From positions 54,270,451 through 54,334,450 of the forward strand of contig OX424556.1 of assembly GCA_949152475.1 (NCBI GenBank): a stretch of 64,000 bases of DNA. Direction: 5' to 3'. The translations under genes and the position numbers were made by a program. Position 1 is the first letter of the stretch. Each line of letters starts with the position of its first letter. This DNA comes from Terebella lapidaria. Its lineage: Eukaryota; Annelida; Polychaeta; Terebellida; Terebellidae. The notes under the pieces were generated by a model, which worked only from the letters and a program-made list of their open reading frames with translations, had not been told where the DNA came from and did not search any database. Positions 37,108-49,562 of this stretch are shown here, piece after piece.

Positions 37108-37404
37108 ATGGACAGCCCGAGAGCTAGACTGTCTGAGAAACGACAGTCAATAAGAAACGTATGTATTCTAATTATGACTTACGTTTAATCACAGCTGCAT
37201 ATTTACTATACAACTATAAATACACACTCGTGTATTTCACAATATTGAGAAAAATTGAATGTATGTGTTTTTGGGGAGGATATTATGTGACATGCGTTTC
37301 TTTTAATATTATGTATTCAGTACATCAAACTATCGATCAACATGGAGCCTGACGTGATGCTCTCAAGCTACTTGGAGCAATCGTATAATAGTGACTATTC
37401 TTGA
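37108..37404 (+). pseudogene. Coiled-coil protein P, copy D (deleted remnant)
   Basis: Exon 1 (37108-37158, MDSPRARLSEKRQSIRN) and its gtatgt donor are present. The acceptor and about the first 150 codons of exon 2 are gone: sequence passes from the pre-acceptor phrase cagtacatcaaac straight to SINMEPDVMLSSYLEQSYN and the stop at 37402-37404. Not functional. Confidence 0.8.
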
Positions 37405-38288
37405 AAGAAAATCTCGATGGCATTGCAGCAAATCTCGAGTTCACGCGGAGATTTTTCGGACCATCTACTGTCAGAGAGAACTTTCCCAGTGGAACCAATC
37501 TATAGTCTTCATATGTGCTGCATGTGTATTATTTCGGTTACAATGGAATCATGTTTTGCACCATGTGTCAATGTAAAGAAACGGTGACTGAGATAAATAC
37601 CAAGCGTCTTGACATCAGGATTCTTTTTAAACTCTTTATAATATTACTCAATTAAACTATACTTTATGAACAAATAGCATAATTATGCACATAACATCAA
37701 ACACAACATTCCACGAATGCTGAAAAAGCAAATTATTTACTCCCAGAAGACGACGTTTTCGTCGACACACTAAACCACAAGTATGACTGACACAACCTGA
37801 AGGTGTATATACATGTGGCCTATCTAGCCCGGAAATCTATTAGTCACTGGACAAATAGGGCAAGACATTGCTCTTTTGTGTTCGCGCGGAAGATACGCAG
37901 TATGTATGGGCATTTGTAGATGTATGAACAGGTACATGTTTATGTGTATGAAAAAGCCTTAACCACACTTTATTGCCGCTATATATTACTTAAAGTGCAG
38001 TCACTCAGCGTTACATACATGTTCTAAAGTTCACGTATGCATATAGGCACATACATTTATACGTCCATTAGCAATTTAGATTGGCTACTTCGCGCGTTAT
38101 ATAACCTATAACTCTGCGTGTCGACTTAGCATATACATGTAGTTACAGGATCTCATATAAGGATACTTGGAATATATACGTACAATTGGATACAAGTCTG
38201 GATGCGTATGCAATTAGATATCAATTAGTGTGGAAAAAGACGATTCTGCGTGGAAATGTGACCTAAGTTTTCGAAATCTATCTCGAAG

Positions 38289-38732
38289 ATGTCGAGTTTT
38301 GAAGTGGATGCTATTCGTGTTCAGTTGAAGGAAACCAATACTGCTTTGAACAAAGCAGAAACTCAACTGCGGATTCACATCCAACAAACCCGGCAAATGG
38401 TCGATAGCTACAAAACTAGAATCCACCAGACTGAAAATGAACTGCGTCTACAGCGCCGGGAACAAGACTCGGAACTTGGCGAGTTGAGCACACAGCTGCT
38501 GTTCCTGGAGGAACGAGTGAGGAGGGAACGGGAATATTTCCGTCGCATTATAGACGAGAAGGACGATATATTACAGCATCAGGCGGCGATACTGAAGGAC
38601 CTCGACCTCAAGAATCGCCAACTCAAACGAGAAATCAAAGAACTGAAGGACCAGCTTGCTTCTTCAAGTGTTGAATCTCAGACATATGTGGATAAGTCAC
38701 TCGTGGTTACAGACGCGGCTCCACCGAGATGA
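38289..38732 (+). CDS. Coiled-coil protein T, intact copy (147 aa)
   Basis: ATG at 38289 (MSSFEVDAIRVQLKE), stop at 38730-38732. Nearly all of the protein is predicted helix: ETNTALNKAETQLRIHIQQ, then RRIIDEKDDILQHQAAIL, then EIKELKDQLASSS, with a short tail QTYVDKSLVVTDAAPPR. It aligns by eye to the helical part of M, P and the 43-47 kb gene (SELGELSTQLLFLEERV against RELKEITEQLRYFEAHL). It seems to be a single coding exon. An upstream non-coding exon is possible, as tctcgaag precedes the ATG. This is the only T copy with an open frame. Confidence 0.7.
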   Translation: MSSFEVDAIRVQLKETNTALNKAETQLRIHIQQTRQMVDSYKTRIHQTENELRLQRREQDSELGELSTQLLFLEERVRREREYFRRIIDEKDDILQHQAAILKDLDLKNRQLKREIKELKDQLASSSVESQTYVDKSLVVTDAAPPR

Positions 38733-40096
38733 CCACGGCGAATTTTGAAAGTATGCAGGTGTTTTGTTGTGCTGACAAGGTGCTATTGATATGGGAACTA
38801 TAAGCATGGAGATTCGTGGTGCTAACACGGTGCTCACTAATGGGAACATCATCAAATCATGTGATGGGGTGTAAAAGTGTAAAATACATAAGTTTTGTGA
38901 TAATTGTGCAATATTCACAGCGGTTTCATTGATTAACATGTGCTTGAATATCAAAGGAAAACTTTTGAAGCATTTGAATACCTTATACCACAATGAAACT
39001 GAAGTACATGGATATAGGCTAATATGTTACTATGATAACGAAACAAAGTTTTTATTGCCTGCCAATCAGACACTTGTATCATTGGAAAATAAATAACGCT
39101 AAGAGCTTTTACTGACTTTATACACGTATGTCTACAGTACATTATACTAGGACAATTTAATATGCTGATATAGACCTTTCTAGTCCGTAGTCTAAAATTC
39201 ATTAAAGCTGCTGTCTTCGGATGTATGCAATATTTTTTTTTTCAAAACCAATTTTTTGTTAAACAAATCTACTGCAATATAACAAAAGGTGTGCTTATTG
39301 ATTTTGACGATTACAGTCCCTCCGAGTTGTCTTTTCATCCGTTTTAGTGCCCATTTTTTACCGGTTTTGTAAATAAACAAACGAAGTGTATCCATCAAAC
39401 CCGAATGTAAACAAATGCCCAAATTGCGCTTAAAAGTCCACATCGAGGACATTTTCCAGTTCGTATGTGCATATATAGTGTAGTTATGACAAAATAATTA
39501 GTGATATACCATGATGTGCGTGGAATTGTCAGTCTATCTCGCATTTCTATGCTTTGTTTACATCTGCGTGTGATGGATACAGTTCCTGTATTTACGCGAG
39601 AACCGCCTGTTCAAATATGCAAAATTTCCCCGAGGACTGATTATTTTCATTACATTTGATGTGAGTATGTTTCATTCAGTTAGTTTAGCATGTTTAATAT
39701 GAAATATAGTTTTCAAAAAATATTGACTGGTTTCGAAGGCAGCTGCTTTAAATAACAATCTAATTTTGATCATCATCTCGTGCACGGACGAACACTTGCT
39801 GGTTGCATGGTGATCGGTCATAATGCAATACATGTTTCACAGAACACCGACAGTGCCATTTTGAAACTAGTACATAATGACTTAGATCTACAAGAAGCAA
39901 TTTCGGCCAGACAATTTTTGGGAGTTTATTATGTAACTAACCAGCTTGATTGTTGCGGCAGATGGCATGATTCGATTTTCTTATGTCACAAAGCATGCAA
40001 TATTGTTCCTGACACCATGTTAGTAACTAAATTACTATATCAGTTAACTGCCAATCCCTCAATAATGTAAAACTAGTTAATATGAATATAATTATT
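38733..40096. other. Downstream of gene T; repeats, no gene
   Basis: The first ~100 bp share the ggtgctaacacggtgct phrases found after every T copy. Bases 39765-39880 match 26800-26900, downstream of the broken T copy, so they belong to the duplicated unit. The open frame through 39780-40070 lies in that repeated sequence and its counterpart is not open, so it was not called. A short TIR element occupies 39201-39753. Confidence 0.6.
39201..39753. mobile_element. TIR element, about 550 bp
   Basis: Ends attaaagctgctgtcttcgg and cgaaggcagctgctttaaat are imperfect complements. The interior is AT-rich and has no transposase frame, consistent with a MITE. Confidence 0.65.
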
Positions 40097-41804
40097 GTAT
40101 CCCCCGAACAAAGTTCGGCGGATACTATGGATTTGCGATCGTCGCGCCGCATCCGCAGACACTTTCTTGTGAACGCGCTAAAGCTTGCAAATTTGAACCG
40201 ATTTTGATAATATTTTATATGAATATTTTATATGAACACGACACCAGTTGATTTTGGTTGCCATAGCAACCAAAAAGGCCGATTGGCGACACATTTTGTG
40301 ACAAAATCAGCAATTTCAACACCCATGGCTTGTGAACGCTCTAGGAGTTGTAATTTTACAGGAATCACTACAATATTGAACAGGCTCGTTGAGCAATGCT
40401 GCAACGTGAAACCTATTGTTTTTCGGAAAGATTGAATAAATATTAAAAAGTTTATGAGATAACTTATTACAACAATGTGAAATATCCAGTTTGAGATCTA
40501 TGCTCATTCCCTTTGGTTGATATCTGCAAACATGTCACACTGGACATGTGTACAAATTTTCAGTTGATGGTTTTGTGTGAAGAGATTACTTTTACTGAAT
40601 AAGTTAACATAGATTTGACTAGTTTATCATTAGTTTTACTAGTTAAGTGTATTACTGGCCACCATAAGAATAGTTAGGCAAAGAAACATTATTATTGGGC
40701 TCACAAGGTAAAGGTTGTATCCAGTTCTGACTTAATGGCTGCAGTACCATTGATATTTGTGAATAAATTAACATTATTATTGCTAGTTAAGCCTATTATT
40801 GAGCAAAATAAAAATAGTTAAGGTAAGGGACATTTATTATTGGGATCAATGAGGAAAAGGTTCTGTCTAGTAGTTATTTTATTGTGTAGTATCATTGATA
40901 TTACTGAATAATTTAACATTAATTTGGCTAGTTAAGTCTATTATTGAGCACAATAAATATAGTTAAGGTGAGGAACATTTATTATTGGGCACACATTATC
41001 AGTTGAATTATAACTTGTGGTGAAACTTCCATCTGGCTCCAATTTCGTCATCTTGGAATGCAGTTTTAGTCAACTTTTACTTTGAATTTCAACTTGAAAC
41101 CAAGTTTGGCACATATTATGAATTAAAAGATAACTCATTGTGAAAAGTTCAATCTGGCTCCAATTTCATCATCTTGAAATGCAGTTTTGGTCAACTTTTA
41201 CTTTGAATTTCAACTTGAAACCAAGTTTGGCATATATTATGAGTTCAAATATAACTCATGGTGAAAAGTTCGATCCGGCTCCAATTTCATTATCTTGAAA
41301 TGCAGTTCTGGTCAACTTTTACTTTGAATTTCCACTTGAAATCAGGTTTGGCACATATTATGAGTTAAACTATAACTCATGGTAAACAGTTTGATCTGGC
41401 TCCAATTTCGTCATTTCGAAATGCAGTTTTGGTCAACTTTTGCTATAATTTCAACTTGAAACCAAGTTTTTTAAATATTCTGAGTTAAAATATAACTTTT
41501 GATGAAAAGTTTGATCTGGCTGTAATTGCGTTATCTTATCGAACATGTTGAAAGGGAAATTCATATGCACTGATTTCAGTGGTGACCTTGAATTTGACCT
41601 CCAATGACCTTGAAATGTCAATGCAGCAATTTTGTTGGGAAGAAAAGAATTTTGGCTTAAGCATGTTAAGATTTTACTTTTCTCTGGTAATCTTTTTTAG
41701 CCCTTAATCTAGTTTTTCACGCTTATCAGTGATATTTGGGGGCGACAGGGATGATGGGGCTATGGGGGATACACCCAAGCGGTCGTAGGCGACCGGAAGC
41801 GTCT
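40097..41804 (+). mobile_element. Helitron-like non-autonomous element with two internal tandem arrays
   Basis: The left end reads gtatcccccgaacaaagttc and the right part contains gggggatac, giving short inverted ends. The 3' terminus is ctag at 41801-41804, preceded by the hairpin ggtcg-tagg-cgacc, the hallmark pair of Helitron 3' ends. Inside are about three copies of a ~145-bp repeat (40600-41000, phrase ctagttaag-tattattg) and about four copies of a 121-bp repeat (41000-41530, phrase ctggctccaatttcgtcatc). No RepHel frame, so it would depend on another element. Confidence 0.65.
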
Positions 41805-43020
41805 AGTTACATCAATATACTCCGACTTCACACTCTTTGCATGGTCTTGTAGATCATGGTTCCAAAGTCCAAACACAAATTAAGAACAATAGAACAGTAA
41901 ACAATATGTACATGTCCTTCAGATTTATGATCTGATTTGTGTCCACTTGTTTAAATTTATTGAAAACAGCGTCCTTCACAACATTTCTCCTCCGATGTAT
42001 TGCAACAATATTCTGACATTGAAACTTTGGGATTCAAATGCTCCGGGATTTTCACGTTTTGAAATATCCATACAACTCTCTTGAATGGTGTAATTCCTGC
42101 TAAATGGCTATTTATGATATCTGCTATTTTCGTGAGACCGTATATTTCTTCTTTGATACCTTTCTCAGGTGAAAACCAATGACGAATCGATAACATTGGC
42201 CACTATCTTTTGTTTGGATGTGACTATCACAGTTTGGTTTTATCTGTGCAATTGTGACAGTCAATTTGACAGCTCGAAGGTTAATCACTTTGTAAATAAA
42301 GTTAGTGTGGGCGGAAATCAACCTAATTCCTGACGCAATGACGTATAGCCTCATTGCCCCGAATGCGCGGCTCCTAATTCAACCCACGTGGGAGGAAATT
42401 ACCCCCACGGTCAGGTACGTCTATCGCCTTGGTTACGCGTTGCGGGGTTGCGGCTGTATCCAAGGCCCGCCCCTTGGAAAACGTGACAGCAATTCCCGTG
42501 AATTACTAGTAGATGGACGGCTTGCAACAGCGGCAGCAGCTGTCGTGCTACAGCCTGCGATCGGACTTTCATATATCGATGGAACACAGGTGACGACCAA
42601 TCGACGTCCTGACTCATCAACACGAGTTTATATTGAGATTATCGGCGTATCCATGAATTTGTGGACGATGCAACTAACTATTTCATCCTGTTTCGGTTGA
42701 TCGTGTTGATGGAAAATAATACATAAATAAACAGAGCCCATGTGGCGATGAAAATGGATTTCGATATATCAACCATGCGGGGAGGGCCCTGTCTGGTCTT
42801 TGCACATTATGTGCAGTGACGAAGCATGATGAGCGAACGCCGAGAACTTGACACCTTCAGAGTACATCTTGTACCACGTTAACATCAGAGCCGTCTGTTA
42901 ACGTCTATCGCGTGACTCGACGTCAGACTCAACGGAACACATTGTCTGATCGATATGTTGTGATTTCCTCAAAGAACACGACCCATAGAAGCTTAGAGAT
43001 CGATCGATGTGGGCGGATAA
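41805..43020. other. 5' flank of the 43-47 kb coiled-coil gene
   Basis: No exon was found. From about 42300 the sequence becomes clearly richer in G+C and CpG than its surroundings (for example around 42350-42480, 42540-42610 and 42890-43010). This would suit a CpG-type promoter for the gene starting at 43021. There is no TATA box close to the start. Confidence 0.4.
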
Positions 43021-43116
43021 ATGGCGCATAAACAAACCTTATCTGTTCTTCCCCAAATCATCGAGAAAAATGGCTTCAGACAGTCGCAGGACACAGCTCC
43101 GAAGTCCCAACGACAG

Positions 43117-43157
<41 letters not shown>

Positions 43158-46100
43158 CAATTTAGTATTAAAAAAAATGCAATATGTTTATTCAGAAAAA
43201 CGGGTATAAAGTGTATATAGCAAACAAGTAAATATTTCAAATGCATTATGTAGTTGAAATCGATATTGATGCTGGTTTATCCACGAACTGATCTTGTAGC
43301 CCATATTATATGCAGCAAGCACAATATCCCAGGGACTGACACCTGTTAATAAGCACACAATGTAGCCTACTCCAACCGAATGTGCCACAAGTACATCAAT
43401 ACACATCAACACGTTGGTTGCAGCGCCGCGAGCACACAATAGGCGAGATATCATGGAGCATGTGCTAACGAACAGTATCAGGAAATAGATACGAAAACGA
43501 AAATGAAAGACTTCTGATATTTCTGCTACACTCTTCTAAGATCTGATATACTGGTTTAGGAGATGATATTTGATATAAAACGTATGAAATCATAAATGCA
43601 CATTGAGTCTCTACAATGGACAATGTAGCTTGGTTATTGGGTTATCGACGTGGCTAAAGTTAAAAAGTATCACTTTACGGTCAGGTGTAAATTTATATTT
43701 AAAATTGCAATTTGTTCAGGTGTGGCCTACCTTTCACATTTAGTTGCATATGCACGTATCAGTAAATATAACACATATATGCAGTAAAAATTCGAATTGT
43801 CCATATTTGTTTGTTTTGCTTTTTTTTCTTAATTTAAAACATACTAGCTGCTAAGTTGTACGGCTGGACGAAACCATTATACGTCCGTTGGTTGTTATTT
43901 CAAACCCATCGTCCCGAAACGCCGTCCAGAATATAACAACAGATCATTAAACGTGTTCAGACCCCGAGTCAATCAATTTGATACAGTTTTGTCTCGGAAA
44001 TTATTTTTTCATATCGATCCCGTTGGGGCCAGTGGGTAGAAGATTTCTTCACCAAGTGCTGCCTGCACCGAGGTATCAACGATTTAGTAATTTATTTCCC
44101 CGATCGATAGTTGGTCAGAAATACAATCATGCAAGCAGAGCGCTACCAAAGACAGTTGGACATATGTTCAGGTATTTCTGTATTGAATACATGTTATTAC
44201 CTGCACGATCAGGGTAATAAAATGTATTCTGTGTAAACTGATACACACATCACGAAAGAATTTATATAATTATCTAATGCAAATATCATCCACCTGCGTG
44301 CATCTGAGATTGGTAGGCCTACACTTCCTTAATTTTAGAAGTATATCCCAATTCCAGTTTCCATGTAGGCCTAAAATGTATGCATAAAATGCAATTTATA
44401 CGACTTCTATATATACACGTAGTGAAAATCTTCCTATTGTCACTGTATTGGTTTGAAGAGTGTTCAAGTATTTTATGTCAATTACTGGCAAATACGTGTA
44501 AATGTCATTCACACGCACTAGTGACTACACATACCCCGCGAATAGAGGAACTTACACTCGAGTTCACACTGAAGCTGAAAAACTAGTACATTCACAGGGC
44601 TAAAATCTTTTTACATAATTACATGCACAGCCATCCAAGTTTGTTGCGACCCCGGGCAAAAAATCGAGGCAATTTCGAACAAAACATTTGGCATCTATGG
44701 AGGTTGTTCTTACGGAAGAGCGAGATGACAAAAAAAAACACGTGAAATATTTGGCATTTTAAAATTTCGAATTTTTTGTTGGTTGTTCCGTCAACGATTA
44801 TGTGGGTCTATCACCCAATAAGGCGGGGACAATTCGCTTGATAAACGCGAATGTAGCCAGGTGGAAACTTTTCGCATGGGGTGCATAATGTGAAGGTCCT
44901 ATATGGTTGGATGCAGGTCCAAGGTAACATCCGATACTAGGGTGGATATGTTGCAGAGAGAGGCAACACCAGCAGTGACATTGAACACACGTGTGCGTTG
45001 AAATCCCTCACATATTCGAACGATTATGTCTCTAGACATTGCCATAAGCCTATGTGAATCACAATATACATTTGCACCCTATATATATATTACTAAAATG
45101 GAGCACTAAAACGGGGAATACAAGGCATTCATGTGTTATGAACACTGGTGGATTATTTTGTGTTTCATATTTGGGCGCGAATTACAGAAAGCAGCGACCA
45201 AATCCACGGGTAGGTTCGTGAAATATATACGATATTAAAAACGTTTTTTCGAAAATTCAAAATGTTTCGACTTCGTGCGAGACAACGATACGTGTAGGTC
45301 GGACTGTAGGTAAATGCTGCACCTGTCCTTGACCGTTGTATAAACCCTATCCGATCTACGAGTATGAATTTATCCATTGCAATGCACCTGCCTTGTGTGA
45401 CTCGAGCATATATATATGCAGCCGACAATTCATGTGTCGAAAATATTTCGAATTAACTCCTGCAAATACATCACACACTACCATACAGTGGAGTGGGCAT
45501 ATACCATAGAATCGTTTCCACTCTGATGTAGACAGCTGTGGTATGTGTTTGTCTAGCTCTGTTTGATCACCGATAAATGTATCAATTCATGCATGTGAAA
45601 GCAACATGTGTTTCCCTGATAAAACATGATATCAAGCCTTCTATGAGATGATTATGGTGATATATATGTAGAGTGAACAATACTGACTACACGATTCAGA
45701 CTAACAAAATTGGAATCTGAACGTCTAATAAACACGTTCATGTAGCCAATATATAGGTCCCCAAGCCAATAACTTTGAGAGAGGTTGTCGCGAAATAATC
45801 ATGCTCTAGGACGTAAATTATCGTTTAAACCTCTCTGTGTCAGATGCATGAGGAGGCGACTGGACTACGCCGGGAGCTGGTGGAGGCCCGGGCGGCGCTG
45901 GCCCGGCGAGACAGTGAGGCGGAGCTGTCTACGATACGAGCGAGGCAGATCTCTGACCAGTGGAGCATCCGGCTACACGAGGCCGACCAGCGACTCAACA
46001 AACTCCGGGCCGACAGGGACAGGGAGCTGAAGGTCCGTTCTAGGCTCAAAATTGCAAGATGACCCACCACCATTTTTTACTGTAAATATGGATAGTATTT

Positions 46101-47436
46101 TTTTGGATTAAACATTGCTTTTTTATCAATTATGGGGTAGTTTGCTCCAGGTATACAAGTACAACTCTTCATTCATCCACCCTCCATGTGTTTAATGACT
46201 ACTTCTGGTTTGCAGGAGATCACGGAACAGTTGCGGTACTTCGAAGCTCACCTTCGAGTGGAGCAAAGCCAGATTGAGGAGAGGTTGGCAGAGAAGGACG
46301 AGTGCATCCGAGAGCAGAGTCTGCGCCTGCGCAAGCTGGAGTCGAGGAATGCCGAGCTGCAACTGGCCCTGAAAGAGGCGTGGCGCCAGGTGCGCGAGAC
46401 TGGGACTCTAAGAAAACCAGGCGCTGTCTCGTCGTGGTCGCCAGACCAAAATGGCAGCGTTCTCAGTGAAAAGAATAGTTCCAGCAGCAGTTTCAACGGT
46501 GTGACTGGTAGCTACAATGGTGGAAGGAACAATATGATTAACAGTTTCAACGGTGGAACCAGCAGTCTAAACAGCAGTTTTAACAGTAGTATCAATAGCC
46601 TGAACAATAGTTTCAGCGCTGGGGATGAAGGGATTTCCCTCAGAAGTTCTGTTTCTCGCGATTTTGATAAACGTACCAGCAAGGTTGACACCACAGAATC
46701 TCAACATAATGGTATTCATCAGACATCGAGCCAGTTTGGCAATGCAAGTGGTCATAGTGGCAATAGTCCACCTGGTTACCATCACCAAGATTCTGGATTC
46801 AGTGAAAGCTTTTATCTAAACACACCTAATAAGTCCACACATGGAAGCAATAGTAAACCAGAACGGAAATATTCAAACGATGTCTATAAATTCACACGTT
46901 CAACTTCGATTCCTGAAGTTCCCGGTCCACCAAACCACAACTTCGGAAAATATGCGTCCCGTAAAAATACTGTTGATGATATAAAACTGACGTCACTGCC
47001 AACCACTGAAACTAATGTAATGCATAGAACGCGATCTCAACCAAACCTTACTTCTAATACAAATGACCAGGAATACGATAACTCACAGGACTCCAATCTC
47101 AAGAGCACACAGTGTGTTTCCATGGAGTTCTGTGACTTTTCTGACGGCCACAGTCCAGGGTCCACGAGAAAATGTAGAGACCCTAGCCAGCAGGAGGTGA
47201 AGTCCCAGGCACCTGGACACGTGCCTGGCCAGGCAGAGGACCAGGCGTCGGGGCGGAGCGAGAGTCCCAGGGACCGCACTAAGCGCTCGTTCCTCAGACC
47301 CAGGGACGTCAAGAAGAAGAGTCAACTCCGTGCTAGGTCCAGCTCGCTGCGAGAGAACCAACAGACTGCTTCGCCAGAGGAGAATCAGCAACACAAACTT
47401 TCTCAGAGCAAGAGGTTCTTCAGCTTTGCATTTTGA
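43021..47436 (+). CDS. Large coiled-coil protein, likely founder of the M/P/T family (501 aa, three exons)
   Basis: Exons 43021-43116, 45844-46032 and 46216-47436, all phase 0 with GT-AG introns (donors gtatta and gtccgt; acceptors gtgtcag and tttgcag). Exon 1 gives MAHKQTLSVLPQIIEKNGF... Exon 2 and the start of exon 3 make one continuous coiled coil (LRRELVEARAALARRDSEAE, EITEQLRYFEAHLRVEQSQI, LRLRKLESRNAELQLALKEA). Then comes a long Ser/Asn-rich disordered region with repeats of the type SxNSSFNSSINSLNNSF (about 46500-46615). A basic box RPRDVKKKSQLRARSSSL and the end FFSFAF close the protein. Box and end correspond to REVKRKDRLRARL and SFTI in gene M. Codon use is more G+C-rich than in the tandem copies, suggesting a gene under steady constraint. 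AATAAA at 47604. Cytoplasmic scaffold is a guess; no named family was recognised. Another ATG in exon 1 (43070) is in a different frame and would not join in phase. Confidence 0.85.
43118..43156. repeat. (ATT)n microsatellite at the start of intron 1
   Basis: About a dozen tandem att units begin directly at the splice donor of exon 1. Length change here could alter the donor context. Confidence 0.9.
43157..45843. other. Intron 1 of the large coiled-coil gene
   Basis: A 2.7-kb intron in which I saw no further supported exon or recognisable element. Confidence 0.6.
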
Positions 47437-47603
47437 ACTTCACGTGTTCACTTTTACAGACTTCTTTAAACTTGAAGTAGGCCATTTCATGTGTAGGGGT
47501 TTGGGTGCTTGAAGCAACACTGTGATAGATGTATGAATAACTGAAGTTATGCCATAAACAAACGGGCATTGTACTAGATGCTTTACTTTGGTGCATTCTA
47601 ATC

Positions 47604-47609
47604 AATAAA
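47604..47609 (+). promoter_or_regulatory. Polyadenylation signal AATAAA of the large coiled-coil gene
   Basis: AATAAA lies about 170 bp after the stop codon, in a T- and GT-rich setting. Confidence 0.6.
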
Positions 47610-48493
47610 TGATCTTAGACACGTGGTATCTGCGTCATTCATAAAATACAATTTCCCAGTCAGAAAGATATGTTAATAGCATTACTCTCCCAGCAAAATC
47701 CGCAATACCATCAACAAGATCAATAATGAAAGAGCTAGATGGCAAATCGCGTGTTAATTGTACTACATGTACATGTAGTTTATTACCCAGATTCGTTTCA
47801 ACTCTTGCGTGAACTGTGGGTGTGGTGAATATCAATAATTTATGAAACTGTTGACAGGTGTATGATGAAAATGCTAATCAATATCTCATCATATGAACCA
47901 TTCCCAACTCACGTGTGATTTGACCTTGTAATTCTCCTAGTTTATGGTACGTCTGCAGTATTTGCTATCACAGTCATAACAGTAAAATGGCTGAATCATG
48001 GAGGTGTCCATCTCGTCGATCAAGTGGCACTGGATTTTTCATAACGCTCAAAGATAAAGCTCATATTTGACGGTCCGAATGGCCGTTTTACATGGCCCGA
48101 GAATATTATACGCGTAGCTTACGGGCAACTTGTTCAAATTATCCTGCGTTCAGAGTATACAATGTCACAATGATATAATCTCTTGTCAAAAGATGATAGA
48201 TCCCTATTCCGACTGTGCATACATGCATATTAATACAAAACTAAGCTCTGCCTCCAAGTTACGGGTGTAATGTATCCAGCGCTAATTTACAAATCTTCAT
48301 ATAGTGACTTCTGTGTGGACACTCAGGGTTATCGGAGATCGAATTCAAGATCACCAGTACATGTAGTCATCACATGAATATTGAGTACTCAAAGTCGACT
48401 TAGGCCGAATTCAAGGTCACCAAATTTGAACAGATGCACTAAATATAACTTCTGATGCTCGCTATACAAACCTCAGCTATATGCTAAATTTAA
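47610..48493. other. Intergenic, nothing supported
   Basis: AT-rich sequence with no open frame of interest. A gaattcaaga/gaattcaagg-tcacca phrase appears twice around 48340-48420 and resembles fragments of the neighbouring AGGTCA-bearing elements. Confidence 0.5.
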
Positions 48494-49272
48494 CTAGACG
48501 TTAAGGCCTAAAGATGCCTTGGAGGCATTTCGGTATTAAGACTAATTTATAATGTTTATAACATGTTTTCCACGGGCTCTACGACGCACCGTTTCCAAGA
48601 TATCGACGAAAATGTCGACTTAGCAAAAAAATTTCAGGTCAAGGTCAAAGTTCATCCATATTACCCCCTTAGACATATTTGTCTGGTGCGACGAGTCCGA
48701 AAATAACGCCCGTTTCGCTCTACAACGCACCGTTTCCGAGATATCGACGAAAACGAAAAATGCCGTCTCGGCAAAAAAAAATTAAGGTCAAGATCAAAGT
48801 TCATCCATAATACCCCCTTAGATATGTTTGTCTAGGGTGACGAGGCCGAAAATAACGCCCGTTTCGCTCTACGACGTACCGTTTCCGAGACATGCAGGAA
48901 GCCTCAAGGATGAATCAGTAAAAATTTATTTTGACCTCTAGAATCAGGTCCTGTATAATCAATAGGGTTCTTCGCTGGTGGTATATGAACCTCCATGCAG
49001 AGTTCTGCATCTGTTGCCTGAATATTTTTCGACTTATCATCCGGAAACCAAGTCTCAAAATCAACCTTGATTTCATCCTGACGGACCTCACGGACCTCGG
49101 AGCCGGCTCAAACAAAGGGTTCTTCCACATATCATTTCTGACTAGTGGTGAAAATTTGGCAAGGATCCATTAAGGCAATCTAAAGTTATCGTCCGGATAC
49201 CAAAACTGGCGGAAGAAGGAAGAACAAAAAATCTCCTAAAACCGTAACTTGCATTTCTGCCAAAATGCCTTA
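48494..49272 (-). mobile_element. Helitron-like element with about two copies of the 147-bp-type repeat
   Basis: On the minus strand the 3' end is ctag (48497-48494) preceded by an atgcctccaaggcat hairpin. The other end is a gcatttctgccaaaatgcc foldback near 49250-49272. The interior holds a little over two units of the gtttcgctctacgacgcacc repeat, and then a block with gacctcacggacctcggagc. It is the same family as 59005-61569 in the opposite orientation, but with far fewer repeat units. Confidence 0.7.
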
Positions 49273-49562
49273 ACTAGTGCAATTTGAGCCTCTGTGGCCT
49301 ACAGTTCGGGCCTGTCCAATCGAGCCAAACCATCTCCATACATGAAATATGCCTGCGTAAAATAAGTACACAAGATTGAGAAAATGGTAAATGAATGGCC
49401 GCCGAATCGTCAAAAAAGATTAAATAAAAATTAATGTAAAAAGGCTTTAAAATGGTTCTTACCACGAGGTATGCTTTGGAAAGTTTATCAAGCAACACAA
49501 TGTTATTTGTCGGATGGACAGATGAAACAACCACGACAACAGGCTTGGGTCGCAAGCTAAAA

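Noticed and set aside
39780-40070. Open plus-strand frame of 96 codons
   Set aside because: The same sequence downstream of another T copy (about 26800-26900) is not open, and no domain or splice context supports it.
46248-46788. Several minus-strand frames opposite founder exon 3
   Set aside because: Shadows of the Ser/Asn-rich coding sequence.
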